A stretch of DNA of 16,437 nucleotides from Candidatus Tayloriibacteriota bacterium (GTDB lineage: Bacteria > Patescibacteriota > Minisyncoccia > Phycocordibacterales > PALSA-1337), in the NCBI GenBank assembly GCA_023269245.1, contig JAHFMB010000008.1, forward strand, positions 1 to 16,437. Direction: 5' to 3'. The position numbers were made by a program, and so were the translations under genes. Of this stretch, positions 1 to 6,042 are shown piece after piece. The notes beneath the pieces were generated by a model. The model saw only the letters and a list, made by a program, of their open reading frames with translations, did not search any database and was not told where the DNA came from. Position 1 is the first letter of the stretch. Every line of letters begins with the position of its first letter.

Positions 1-230
1 GTCGGACTTTCAGCAGAGCGTAATTCGGGATACTGATCTTCAAGAGACTCCAATTCTTTGAACAGTGAATCGTAGGCCTCATCACTGATCTCTGGCGCAT
101 CCTTGGTGTGATAGGCGTGACGATGATGCTCAATGAGATCTTTGAGTTTGGTGTGGCGGCCTATTTCGGACTTTGGGGTCTTCGCACCCTTTGAAGCCGG
201 GTCGGATGTACCTGAATCAGTCGTTTTCAT
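1..230 (-). CDS. ligA: NAD-dependent DNA ligase, N-terminal fragment (cut by window edge)
   Basis: The first 76 residues of an NAD+-dependent DNA ligase, which seals nicks during replication and repair. The visible part is the family's N-terminal Ia domain, which helps bind NAD+. It shows the typical pattern of a helix with HHRHAYHTKDAPEISDEAYD, then LFKELESLEDQYPELRSAESPT, closely matching the 'D-x-P-x-I-S-D-x-x-Y-D-x-L' and 'P-E-L-x-x-x-x-S-P-T' signature. The adenylation lysine and all later domains lie outside the window. A polar, low-complexity tail of about 25 residues precedes the domain. The ATG is preceded by an extended -10 sequence exactly 6 bases upstream, which supports this start. 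It lies downstream of the pilin genes on the same strand but has its own promoter, so co-transcription is not required. Identification is by motif recognition only. Confidence 0.88.
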   Translation of the reverse strand, partial: MKTTDSGTSDPASKGAKTPKSEIGRHTKLKDLIEHHRHAYHTKDAPEISDEAYDSLFKELESLEDQYPELRSAESP

Positions 231-236
231 GCCCTA

Positions 237-245
237 AGAATAGCA
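237..245 (-). promoter_or_regulatory. Leaderless-type extended -10 of ligA
   Basis: On the minus strand TGCTATTCT (a TGn extended -10) ends 6 bases before the ligA ATG at 230, so transcription would begin at or next to the start codon. No convincing -35 is visible. Confidence 0.55.
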
Positions 246-301
246 GAAAACGCCCAAATATTCAGGTAGAAATGAGATGGCACAAACATGTGCACAGATT
301 T

Positions 302-832
302 CTAGCGATAGGTCAAACGGAGGGCACGCTCAACTGTACGCTGGCTCACCTTTGGACCTGCGGAGTCGCAATAGTTGTATCCGCGAGCTTCAACGATAGT
401 TTTATGTTTAACCGTGCCCGCTTCAGTGTAGTTACCATCGGTAACCGAGACAAGAGCGCAGGTACCGCTATCAAGTGTGACCAGAACAGTAGCTTGATAT
501 ACATTGGAAGTTGGCGCCGGCCACAAGGTAGAATCAAGACTGCCCGGCGAAGCAAAATTTACTGAAGGTGGAACTGCAGGCATGCCATTGCATGTTATAA
601 CAAGCGGCGAACTGGTCGAGATGGTTGATGCTGCCACGCACTCCATAGCGCTGTCAGCCGCGTACAATGAGTAAATGGAGTCGCGTGCCGCCACTGAAAG
701 TGCGTACTGTTTCTTGCTCACCGATAGAATGAACACCGCAACGCCGAGCACGAGAGCCGCAGTAATGACTGCAAAAAGCAGGGTGTACCCTTGTTTCAAT
801 GTTATTTCCTTTTTGGCTCTTCCTTTTTCCAT
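302..832 (-). CDS. PilX/GspK-like minor prepilin
   Basis: A 176-residue type IV prepilin-like protein. It has a short basic leader, then QGYTLLFAVITAALVLGVAVFILSV: a class III signal with Gly at the cleavage site and a hydrophobic helix that would anchor it in the membrane and in the pilus core. The segment YSLYAADSAMECVAAS after the helix is typical of PilX-type proteins, and ERALRLTYR closes the protein. Mature position 5 is Phe rather than the Glu found in major pilins; GspK-type tip pilins also lack this Glu. Three Cys in the globular part could form a disulfide. It is the last of four minor prepilin genes, 9 bases after the PilV-like gene. Such minor pilins are thought to prime assembly as a tip complex; the tip role is inferred from gene order and the missing Glu5. 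Confidence 0.8.
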   Translation of the reverse strand: MEKGRAKKEITLKQGYTLLFAVITAALVLGVAVFILSVSKKQYALSVAARDSIYSLYAADSAMECVAASTISTSSPLVITCNGMPAVPPSVNFASPGSLDSTLWPAPTSNVYQATVLVTLDSGTCALVSVTDGNYTEAGTVKHKTIVEARGYNYCDSAGPKVSQRTVERALRLTYR

Positions 833-841
833 GATGAATAG

Positions 842-1462
842 TTATCTGCTTGTAGCAATAAGCTGGCCGGTCACGTGCACTTGATACGGAACCGTTCCTT
901 CAAACCAATCGACGATGACATGCACCCTCCGTTCTGACTTGCTGTTATTCATACCGACGTTTTCTAGATAAAAACGGCGATAAAATCCGGAGAAAACTCC
1001 CGGCGAATTTGATGAATGCGTATACCCCGTACTGCCATTGTAATATATCTTGCAGCTATAATTGTTGAGTGAACCAACTTGAGTCGAACAATTCACCAAA
1101 TCGAAATTTCCCGAATTGTCGGCGTCAACTGGATTGATATCGCAGCTGTGGCCACTCGCATCGGCATCACAGGAATTCAGCGTATAGCTGCCAACCTTGA
1201 GCCATGAACCTTCGATGTCAGTCGGATTTGCAAACACGTTCCCGTCGCGGATATTTTTTATTGTCTCAAGAGTATCTTGCGCCAGATATGATGCGATCAT
1301 CTGGTCTTTTGACGCGAGAGCACTATTGAGACCACGCGTAGCAACGACCAGCGGGCCGGCTACGGCAATCATGAGCACAGTAATCGCCACCAGCGTCTCA
1401 ATGATGGTAAAACCCGAGTGGTTCGTGTGCATCTTCCTGATTGTGTTGGATGAAGTACTCAT
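842..1462 (-). CDS. PilV/GspI-like minor prepilin
   Basis: A 206-residue prepilin. After a basic leader comes HSGFTIIETLVAITVLMIAVAGPLVVATRGL, with Gly at -1, Phe at +1 and Glu at +5 of the mature protein, followed by the hydrophobic N-terminal helix. The stretch SYLAQDTLETIKNIRDGNVF matches the conserved region of PilV/GspI-type pilins ('AQE-x-x-E-x-x-R-N-x-R-D'). The C-terminal half is a soluble domain with several Cys and repeated Asn/Ser-rich loops. The start at 1462 lies 5 bases after the stop of the PilW-like gene, suggesting translational coupling; an internal Met eleven codons in, closer to the cleavage site, is an alternative start. The product would sit in the pilus tip complex with its three neighbours. 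Confidence 0.82.
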   Translation of the reverse strand: MSTSSNTIRKMHTNHSGFTIIETLVAITVLMIAVAGPLVVATRGLNSALASKDQMIASYLAQDTLETIKNIRDGNVFANPTDIEGSWLKVGSYTLNSCDADASGHSCDINPVDADNSGNFDLVNCSTQVGSLNNYSCKIYYNGSTGYTHSSNSPGVFSGFYRRFYLENVGMNNSKSERRVHVIVDWFEGTVPYQVHVTGQLIATSR

Positions 1463-1467
1463 AGATA

Positions 1468-2136
1468 TTAGAGAGCACGCGAAGAAATAGTCGTCTGGAC
1501 ATCAAAGTACGTCTTGTCTTTGTCTGATGAACCAGTGTATCCCGAGATGCGAACGGTTCCTATGGAATACGGATTGGATGCCGTCGCGGTAACTCGTATA
1601 TAGTAGCCGGTAATGATAACGTTCGGGTCGATGATCGAGCTATCGGCATTGAACGAATATGAAGTGTTGTTGCATGACGTTTGCTCTGCCTTTCGGAGAG
1701 AGTATGTGCCATTACCGACTGGATAGAATGAATATGCGTATATCAAATTGCATGGGCTATTTGGGTTGGTACGATCGACTTTTGAAGAGTTGAACGCGAT
1801 AATGCGGCCATTGAGCTCATTTGAATACCCGGTCGGACATTTGTTGGCCGTATCACCGTCCGTAAGTGCCCCGAGATTGAACGTATTTCCTGACACACAA
1901 TAATAATTCTTGCCCACGCGCATCTCGCGGGACATGGCATCGAGCGCGTAGTTGAGGTTGGTCACTGTCGCCTGTATCGTCTGAGCTTTTTTATTCGCCG
2001 AAACTATCTTGACCAGCGCCCCAAGCGCGACAGTCGCCACGATCGCGAAAATACCGAGTGATACGATGATTTCTACCAGCGTAAAGCCTGCAGTGCGTTT
2101 CGTATGATATGTGTGTCGCGGCATATTCATGAACAT
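1468..2136 (-). CDS. PilW/GspJ-like minor prepilin
   Basis: A 222-residue prepilin with the class III signal TAGFTLVEIIVSLGIFAIVATVALGALVKIV (Gly -1, Phe +1, Glu +5). The continuation QATVTNLNYALDAMSREMRVGKNYYC matches the PilW/GspJ pattern of a long helix ending in 'L-D-x-M-x-R-E-x-R'. The C-terminal domain ends with a segment describing a TVRISGYTGSSDKDKTYFDVQTTISSR strand pattern common to these proteins. The ATG at 2136 is separated from the upstream stop TAA by one base; two further Met codons follow within the leader. Its position between FimT-like and PilV-like genes reproduces the usual minor-pilin order H-J-I-K seen in type II secretion and type IV pilus loci (J and I orders vary). 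It probably forms part of the tip-priming complex. Confidence 0.8.
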   Translation of the reverse strand: MFMNMPRHTYHTKRTAGFTLVEIIVSLGIFAIVATVALGALVKIVSANKKAQTIQATVTNLNYALDAMSREMRVGKNYYCVSGNTFNLGALTDGDTANKCPTGYSNELNGRIIAFNSSKVDRTNPNSPCNLIYAYSFYPVGNGTYSLRKAEQTSCNNTSYSFNADSSIIDPNVIITGYYIRVTATASNPYSIGTVRISGYTGSSDKDKTYFDVQTTISSRAL

Positions 2137-2137
2137 G

Positions 2138-2734
2138 TTAATTCGAAACCGTTATTTGGCCATTTTTTCTGATAATGACCGTCCGCACGCCGCCATCAGT
2201 CGCCTTGAGTTCGACTTTGCCCATCAGCATACCGCATGAACTGAGGCATATAGTAGCCTGCGGATCCGGACGTTTGAATAACACTGTCAGTGTGCCGGTG
2301 GTACCCAACGTGCAGTCGGTTGAATCGGCTGCACAGACACCGCTGATAACTGCTCCTCTTTTTATAGAATATGTCGACACCTGTTCCCCGCTATCGGATA
2401 TAGCATTCCCGTTGAGGTCGGCATAGAGCACGAATCTGTCATTGGTCCCGGTCCCTAGATCAACTCCATACGCGTACGTCGGCGATGTGTATGAGGCTGC
2501 GGCATCATCTGCAGACTTCACTGAAAGACCGTATGTCTGCGCAGTGCGTATCGTGAGCGCTACGTCGTATGCCAAGTTTGTAAGGAGGACGCTTTGGTTG
2601 AAGTTGCCGTATTTAATGACCACGAGTGCGGTCATGAGAGCGAATATGCCCACCGAGACAAGGAGCTCGACAAGGGTAAACGCCCGTTGTTGAATGTGGC
2701 GCGGCATACGATGTTGATTGTGGAGCAGGTTCAT
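2138..2734 (-). CDS. FimT/GspH-like minor prepilin
   Basis: A 198-residue prepilin with the leader ending QQRA and the mature N-terminus FTLVELLVSVGIFALMTALVVIKYGNFNQ. Glu +5 is present, but position -1 is Ala instead of Gly. The following VLLTNLAYDVALTIRTAQTYGLSV is the FimT/GspH pattern of a helix ending 'I-R-x-A-Q-x-Y-G-x-S-V'. The end of the protein (VELKATDGGVRTVIIRKNGQITVSN) also fits GspH-type folds. I chose the ATG at 2734 over the one at 2743 because the earlier ATG is itself part of a TATAAT hexamer; the later one is then 7 bases downstream of the -10. It begins the minor-pilin set and appears to have its own promoter just after pilD. Confidence 0.8.
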   Translation of the reverse strand: MNLLHNQHRMPRHIQQRAFTLVELLVSVGIFALMTALVVIKYGNFNQSVLLTNLAYDVALTIRTAQTYGLSVKSADDAAASYTSPTYAYGVDLGTGTNDRFVLYADLNGNAISDSGEQVSTYSIKRGAVISGVCAADSTDCTLGTTGTLTVLFKRPDPQATICLSSCGMLMGKVELKATDGGVRTVIIRKNGQITVSN

Positions 2735-2741
2735 CCCTGAC

Positions 2742-2747
2742 ATTATA
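2742..2747 (-). promoter_or_regulatory. Leaderless-type -10 of the FimT-like gene
   Basis: Perfect TATAAT on the minus strand, 7 bases before the ATG at 2734. The hexamer overlaps an earlier ATG at 2743, which it argues against as the start codon. Confidence 0.55.
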
Positions 2748-2755
2748 CCGCAAAA

Positions 2756-3559
2756 CTAAAACAGCGACAGTATGACGTCCTTGAGCATGTGCACGTCGAA
2801 TACCTGCAGCTTGAATATGAGCACCAAGTACGTTCCGAGGATCAAATACGGACCAAAGGGGACCTCCGTCTTAGATTTGAATTTCTTATACGTTACAAAG
2901 AGCCAAATAACACTAATCACTGCAGCTATCCAAAAGGCCAAGATAATCGCGTTGATGCCAGCAGCTACTCCGACAAGCCACCCAAGACCGAGCATGAGCT
3001 TGGCATCGCCAAATCCCATCCAGCGACCGCGCGATATGAGCCACAAAAAGGCAAAAGGAATGGCGAGCAGTGGGCCGGCGATGAGCGCCCAGTAGCCGGG
3101 CACATGCCACCATGACGTACCCCCCACAAACAAGGTGAGTAGTGCAATTGCGGCAAACGTATAGGCAAATTGGTCGGGAATAATCTTGTGTTTCATGTCA
3201 TACACGGCAATGACAAGAAGCAAACAGGCCGCGACCACGTGAAGCAACGTACGCACAGCGGAAACGACATCGTATGGCGGGAACACAAAGAAAATCAGGA
3301 CAAATATCGCGCCGGCAACAAATTCGACCAGTGGATACTGCCAGGAAATCTTACTCTTGCACGCCCTGCACGAACCTTTTTGAAAGAGAAAACTGAAAAT
3401 AGGGACCAACTCTTTCCAGGTTAGCTTTGTGCCGCAGGACATGCATTTTGATCGGCCCCCAAGACCGACGCCTGTGTTAAAGCGTAGTGATACAACATTG
3501 AGAAAACTGCCGGCAATCGCACCGAAGATGAAGGAAAGGATAAGGGAGAGTGAAGTCAT
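2756..3559 (-). CDS. pilD: Prepilin peptidase / N-methyltransferase (A24 family)
   Basis: An integral membrane aspartyl protease of 267 residues that cleaves prepilin leaders and usually N-methylates the new N-terminus. The cytoplasmic loop carries two CxxC pairs (C39/C42 and C64/C67), the zinc-binding part linked to the methylase domain. The two catalytic Asp lie in YDMKHKIIPD (D121) and GFGDAK (D185), the classic 'G-x-G-D' family signature. Around eight hydrophobic helices are apparent. I start at the ATG at 3559; reading can extend to a TTG at 3589, but that would overlap the upstream pilin gene and adds residues before the natural N-terminal helix. It is the only prepilin peptidase in the window and should process all six prepilins encoded around it. 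Confidence 0.92.
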   Translation of the reverse strand: MTSLSLILSFIFGAIAGSFLNVVSLRFNTGVGLGGRSKCMSCGTKLTWKELVPIFSFLFQKGSCRACKSKISWQYPLVEFVAGAIFVLIFFVFPPYDVVSAVRTLLHVVAACLLLVIAVYDMKHKIIPDQFAYTFAAIALLTLFVGGTSWWHVPGYWALIAGPLLAIPFAFLWLISRGRWMGFGDAKLMLGLGWLVGVAAGINAIILAFWIAAVISVIWLFVTYKKFKSKTEVPFGPYLILGTYLVLIFKLQVFDVHMLKDVILSLF

Positions 3560-3570
3560 TACAAGCGGAT

Positions 3571-4089
3571 CTATTTTGAACCAACACAATAATCTTTCGA
3601 TCCTGATACGTTGCTACATATGATACCCTGAGCTCCCTGCTGCCACGAGCTGCCCGAAGGAGCTGTATACGGAGGATATGCGGGCAAGCCATCTTTTACA
3701 ATTTCACTTGTCGATTCCAATGTGGTTGAAAGGACATAGTCAATGGCCTCTCCATCGGCATTTTCAAGAATCGCATATTTGTACGTGCCAGGAGCTGGCG
3801 CCGTCGGTATGACTGACATAAAACTTCCCAACGTGATACCTGAAGGACAGCCCTCGCTCGCCGAAGTCGCCAACGGTATATTCCAAGGGTATTGTTTACA
3901 CCGGTCAAAAAACAAAGCCAGCGCGACCTGAATATTTCCAATATCAGAAATTCGTTTCGCATCACGCGCCTTGCCCTTCGGGGCGCTGAGACTGGTCATG
4001 ACAATACCTGAGAGCAGGGCGATAATAGCTATCACTACCAATAATTCAACGAGGGTGAAACCTTTTTTTGAGATAAGAGATATGTGCAT
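3571..4089 (-). CDS. GspG-like type IV prepilin (second pilin)
   Basis: A 172-residue prepilin: leader MHISLISKKG, then FTLVELLVVIAIIALLSGIVMTSLSAPKGKARDAKRISDIGNIQVALALFFDRCKQYPW. The 'ARDAKRISDI-x-x-I-Q-x-A-L' helix followed by 'YP' is common to GspG-like pilins of CPR bacteria. The C-terminal domain contains paired Cys near the end (IICSNVSGSKDYCVGSK) that could close a D-region loop. The reading frame stays open further upstream to 4158, but that would run through the pilA terminator, and a clear extended -10 sits 6 bases before the ATG at 4089, so that start is preferred. The gene lies between pilA and pilD, with an 11-base gap to pilD. It could be an alternative major pilin or an abundant minor one; the sequence does not decide. 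Confidence 0.85.
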   Translation of the reverse strand: MHISLISKKGFTLVELLVVIAIIALLSGIVMTSLSAPKGKARDAKRISDIGNIQVALALFFDRCKQYPWNIPLATSASEGCPSGITLGSFMSVIPTAPAPGTYKYAILENADGEAIDYVLSTTLESTSEIVKDGLPAYPPYTAPSGSSWQQGAQGIICSNVSGSKDYCVGSK

Positions 4090-4095
4090 GACAGT

Positions 4096-4121
4096 ATTGT
4101 AGCATAAGGGCAAGATTGCCC
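4096..4121 (-). promoter_or_regulatory. Promoter of second pilin gene, with palindrome
   Basis: Extended -10 TGCTACAAT (4104 to 4096, minus strand) ends 6 bases before the ATG at 4089, implying a leaderless mRNA. A palindrome GGGCAA-GA-TTGCCC (4108-4121 on the plus strand) occupies the spacer and -35 region and might be an operator; that role is speculative. Confidence 0.55.
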
Positions 4122-4140
4122 AGTATAGACTGCCGTGTAT

Positions 4141-4169
4141 AACAAAAACCGCCCTCATGGGGCGGTTTT
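4141..4169 (-). terminator. Intrinsic terminator of pilA
   Basis: Ten-base-pair hairpin AAAACCGCCC / GGGCGGTTTT (4145-4154 with 4160-4169, five-base loop), read on the minus strand 13 bases after the pilA stop codon and followed by a TTTTTGTT tract. It separates pilA from the next pilin, so high pilA expression need not carry on downstream. Confidence 0.85.
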
Positions 4170-4182
4170 GCGGAAAACTAAA

Positions 4183-4623
4183 CTAGTTAGCAGGACAAGC
4201 AGTGATGGTACCGCTAATCGATGCCGCAGCACGCAGTCCGTTTGCGCCTGTGCTATCAATACAATACCAGTTCCCAGGAGTTGAGGTTGCAGATCGTGCT
4301 GCAGCTGCCCATGCAGTCGCATTCGAACCTGCAACTTGGTTACCAGAACCCGATTGTGCAGTAATACCAGTCAATATCGCCTGGACATTCGCATTTGATG
4401 ACCCCCATGTGTTACCTCCAGTAAAGATCGTAGCGTAAGACCCTCCATCAGCAGCAAGCTCAACTGCGCTCCTCAAAGATGAGAGCTGTTCCTGAATGCC
4501 AGCATCCTTACCCTTGCTTCGTGCCGAACCAAGAGAGACCAACACAACGCTCGACAAAATACCAATAATAGCGATGACCACGAGCAATTCGATAAGAGTA
4601 AAACCTCTTGTGAATGTTTTCAT
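4183..4623 (-). CDS. pilA: Type IV major pilin, probable
   Basis: A 146-residue prepilin with a very short basic leader MKTFTRG and mature N-terminus FTLIELLVVIAIIGILSSVVLVSLGSARSKGKDAGIQEQLSSLRSAVELA, carrying Phe +1 and Glu +5 as in major pilins. The helix passes into a small Gly/Ala/Ser/Thr-rich globular domain with two Cys (WYCID and TACPAN), likely the disulfide that closes the C-terminal D-region. It is the best candidate for the main subunit because it is small, low in charge, has its own promoter with a leader of about 70 bases, and its own strong terminator, which makes it an isolated transcription unit in the cluster. No SD sequence is visible before the ATG. Which of the two pilins dominates the fibre is inferred. 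Confidence 0.88.
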   Translation of the reverse strand: MKTFTRGFTLIELLVVIAIIGILSSVVLVSLGSARSKGKDAGIQEQLSSLRSAVELAADGGSYATIFTGGNTWGSSNANVQAILTGITAQSGSGNQVAGSNATAWAAAARSATSTPGNWYCIDSTGANGLRAAASISGTITACPAN

Positions 4624-4638
4624 GAGATATAATTACTT

Positions 4639-4658
4639 CTAATAAATACTAATAAATT
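4639..4658. repeat. 10-bp tandem repeat in pilA leader
   Basis: CTAATAAATA followed at once by CTAATAAATT on the plus strand, within the AT-rich 5' leader of pilA and 16 bases upstream of its ATG. It would make this part of the mRNA unstructured. Confidence 0.5.
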
Positions 4659-4699
4659 TATAAAACCTCGTATTATCAACGTAAAGGTTTAACACGTAC

Positions 4700-4708
4700 A
4701 TTATAGCA
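4700..4708 (-). promoter_or_regulatory. pilA extended -10 promoter
   Basis: TGCTATAAT on the minus strand, a perfect extended -10, with predicted start near 4693 and a 5' leader of about 70 bases. No good -35 is visible. The same extended -10 sits upstream of pilN, with a shared upstream element (see 4739-4791). Confidence 0.7.
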
Positions 4709-4738
4709 CCCCACGAAACTGCCAAATTTGAAGCTTGC

Positions 4739-4791
4739 TGTGGATAACCCGCGAGGTTCTACGAGCGGAGCCATGCCCGAATGGGTATAAC
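4739..4791 (-). promoter_or_regulatory. Upstream module of pilA, shared with pilN
   Basis: Minus strand order: GTTATA, 13 bases, GGCTCCGC, 12 bases, GCGGGTTATCCACA, then 30 bases to TGCTATAAT. The same order with slightly different gaps precedes pilN. CCGC/GCGG can pair across the 12-base gap. TTATCCACA equals the classical DnaA box. A regulatory role is inferred from the repetition. Confidence 0.5.
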
Positions 4792-4812
4792 GGCCATTAA
4801 AATACGGCCCAA

Positions 4813-6030
4813 TTACTGGCTCGAAGCGATATTATAAATAGGCACGAGCACGGATGCCAGCAAAACAGCCACTCCCCCGCCGAGAAAGACGATCATCAGC
4901 GGCTCTATAAGTGAGACAAGTGAGTCGACCGCAGTGGCTACTTCACGGCTGTAGAATTTTGCGACTGTCTTCAGAATGTTGCCCAATTCGCCGGACTCTT
5001 CGCCAACTTTCATCATTTGGGTCATAATGCCTGGAATAGCATCAGGGTCATCGGAAAGTGACTCTGAAAGAGTTTTGCCTCCCTTGACCGAGTCCACGGC
5101 CGCCGTAAGCAAATTACGATATACGGTATTATTGATGACGTTGGACGTAAGCTCGAGGGAACGCACCATAGGAATACCGGACATCAGCATCGTTGTCATA
5201 TTATCCGCCAAACGCGACAAATACAGTTTACGGTACAGCGAACTGATGTATGGCAGGTGGAGTTTGAAGCGATCAAACGCATCTTTACCTGTCGGTGTGC
5301 GTACATAGCGGACAAGAAAGAAACCGGCAATCACGACGACTCCTAGTATGATGAACCCGTACTGGACGAGAAAATTGCTTATGCCGAGTATAACTTTGGT
5401 ATATGAAGGAATTTCGGCACCGGAATCAGTCAAAATGCCACTGATTTTCGGAATAACCATGGTAAACATCAGAATCATGACTGTGATGAATGTAACCACG
5501 ACGAATGCCGGATATATGAGCGCCCCTTTTACTTTCGAGGTCAATTCGTAGGTACGATCGAGATAATCAGCCAAATACTGGAACGTTTCATCCAATTTCC
5601 CGGACTCTTCACCGGCTTTGACCATGCTCACGTAGAACTCGGAAAAAATCTTCGAATGCTTCGCGAGTGCAGCTGAGATGGAACTGCCCGCCTGGAGATC
5701 ATCGGCAATCGTCGTCAGTTTCGCGCCAAGAACATGATTTTCAGTCTCGGCACCCAACAGCCGGAAAATACGGAGGGCTGAAACCTGCGCCTCGAAAAGT
5801 GTTGAAAGCTGGCGAGACAGGATGACCACGTCCTTGTTCGATACACGGTCAAAGAATGAAATATTTTTTGAAAGGAATGACGAAGATGAGCCAGCGTCGG
5901 CGGCATGTATGGTAGTGAGCACCAATCCCCTTCTCTGCAACGAGGAAATGGCGATGTCGACATTGACCGCGTCGATGGAACCGTTTTTTTGCGCCCCTGT
6001 GGCGTCAACAGCTTCGTAAGTGAACAGCAT
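4813..6030 (-). CDS. pilC: Type IV pilus inner-membrane platform protein
   Basis: A 405-residue GspF/PilC-family protein, the membrane platform that couples the ATPases PilB and PilT to pilin insertion and removal. It has the N-terminal 'MLFTYEAVDATGAQKNGSIDA' segment, followed by two homologous GspF domains. Each has the signature helix bundle: FYVSMVKAGEESGKLDETFQYLADYL in the first and MTQMMKVGEESGELGNILKTVAKFYS in the second. Hydrophobic segments follow each domain (GALIYPAFVVVTFITVMILMFTMVIP, plus FIILGVVVIAGFFLV between them, and a C-terminal LMIVFLGGGVAVLLASVLVPIYNI). Length is normal for the family. The gene follows pilT with a 12-base gap that is exactly TATAAT plus 6 bases, so it can be read from its own leaderless promoter as well as by read-through. 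Confidence 0.94.
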   Translation of the reverse strand: MLFTYEAVDATGAQKNGSIDAVNVDIAISSLQRRGLVLTTIHAADAGSSSSFLSKNISFFDRVSNKDVVILSRQLSTLFEAQVSALRIFRLLGAETENHVLGAKLTTIADDLQAGSSISAALAKHSKIFSEFYVSMVKAGEESGKLDETFQYLADYLDRTYELTSKVKGALIYPAFVVVTFITVMILMFTMVIPKISGILTDSGAEIPSYTKVILGISNFLVQYGFIILGVVVIAGFFLVRYVRTPTGKDAFDRFKLHLPYISSLYRKLYLSRLADNMTTMLMSGIPMVRSLELTSNVINNTVYRNLLTAAVDSVKGGKTLSESLSDDPDAIPGIMTQMMKVGEESGELGNILKTVAKFYSREVATAVDSLVSLIEPLMIVFLGGGVAVLLASVLVPIYNIASSQ

Positions 6031-6036
6031 GGGTGT

Positions 6037-6042
6037 ATTATA
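6037..6042 (-). promoter_or_regulatory. Leaderless-type -10 of pilC
   Basis: Perfect TATAAT directly after the pilT stop codon TAA and 6 bases (ACACCC) before the pilC ATG. A second TATAAT-like hexamer overlaps the last pilT codons. Confidence 0.6.

Noticed and set aside
280..293. Hairpin GCACA / TGTGC after the PilX-like gene as a terminator
   Set aside because: Five-pair stem without a T-tract; too weak.
4673..4747. Chromosomal origin of replication near pilA
   Set aside because: Only one perfect DnaA box plus one degenerate match, no box cluster, and no dnaA, dnaN or gyrase genes in the window.
4776..4791. Hairpin ATGCCC-GAAT-GGGTAT after pilC as a terminator
   Set aside because: Only a six-pair stem with one wobble and no T-tract on either strand.
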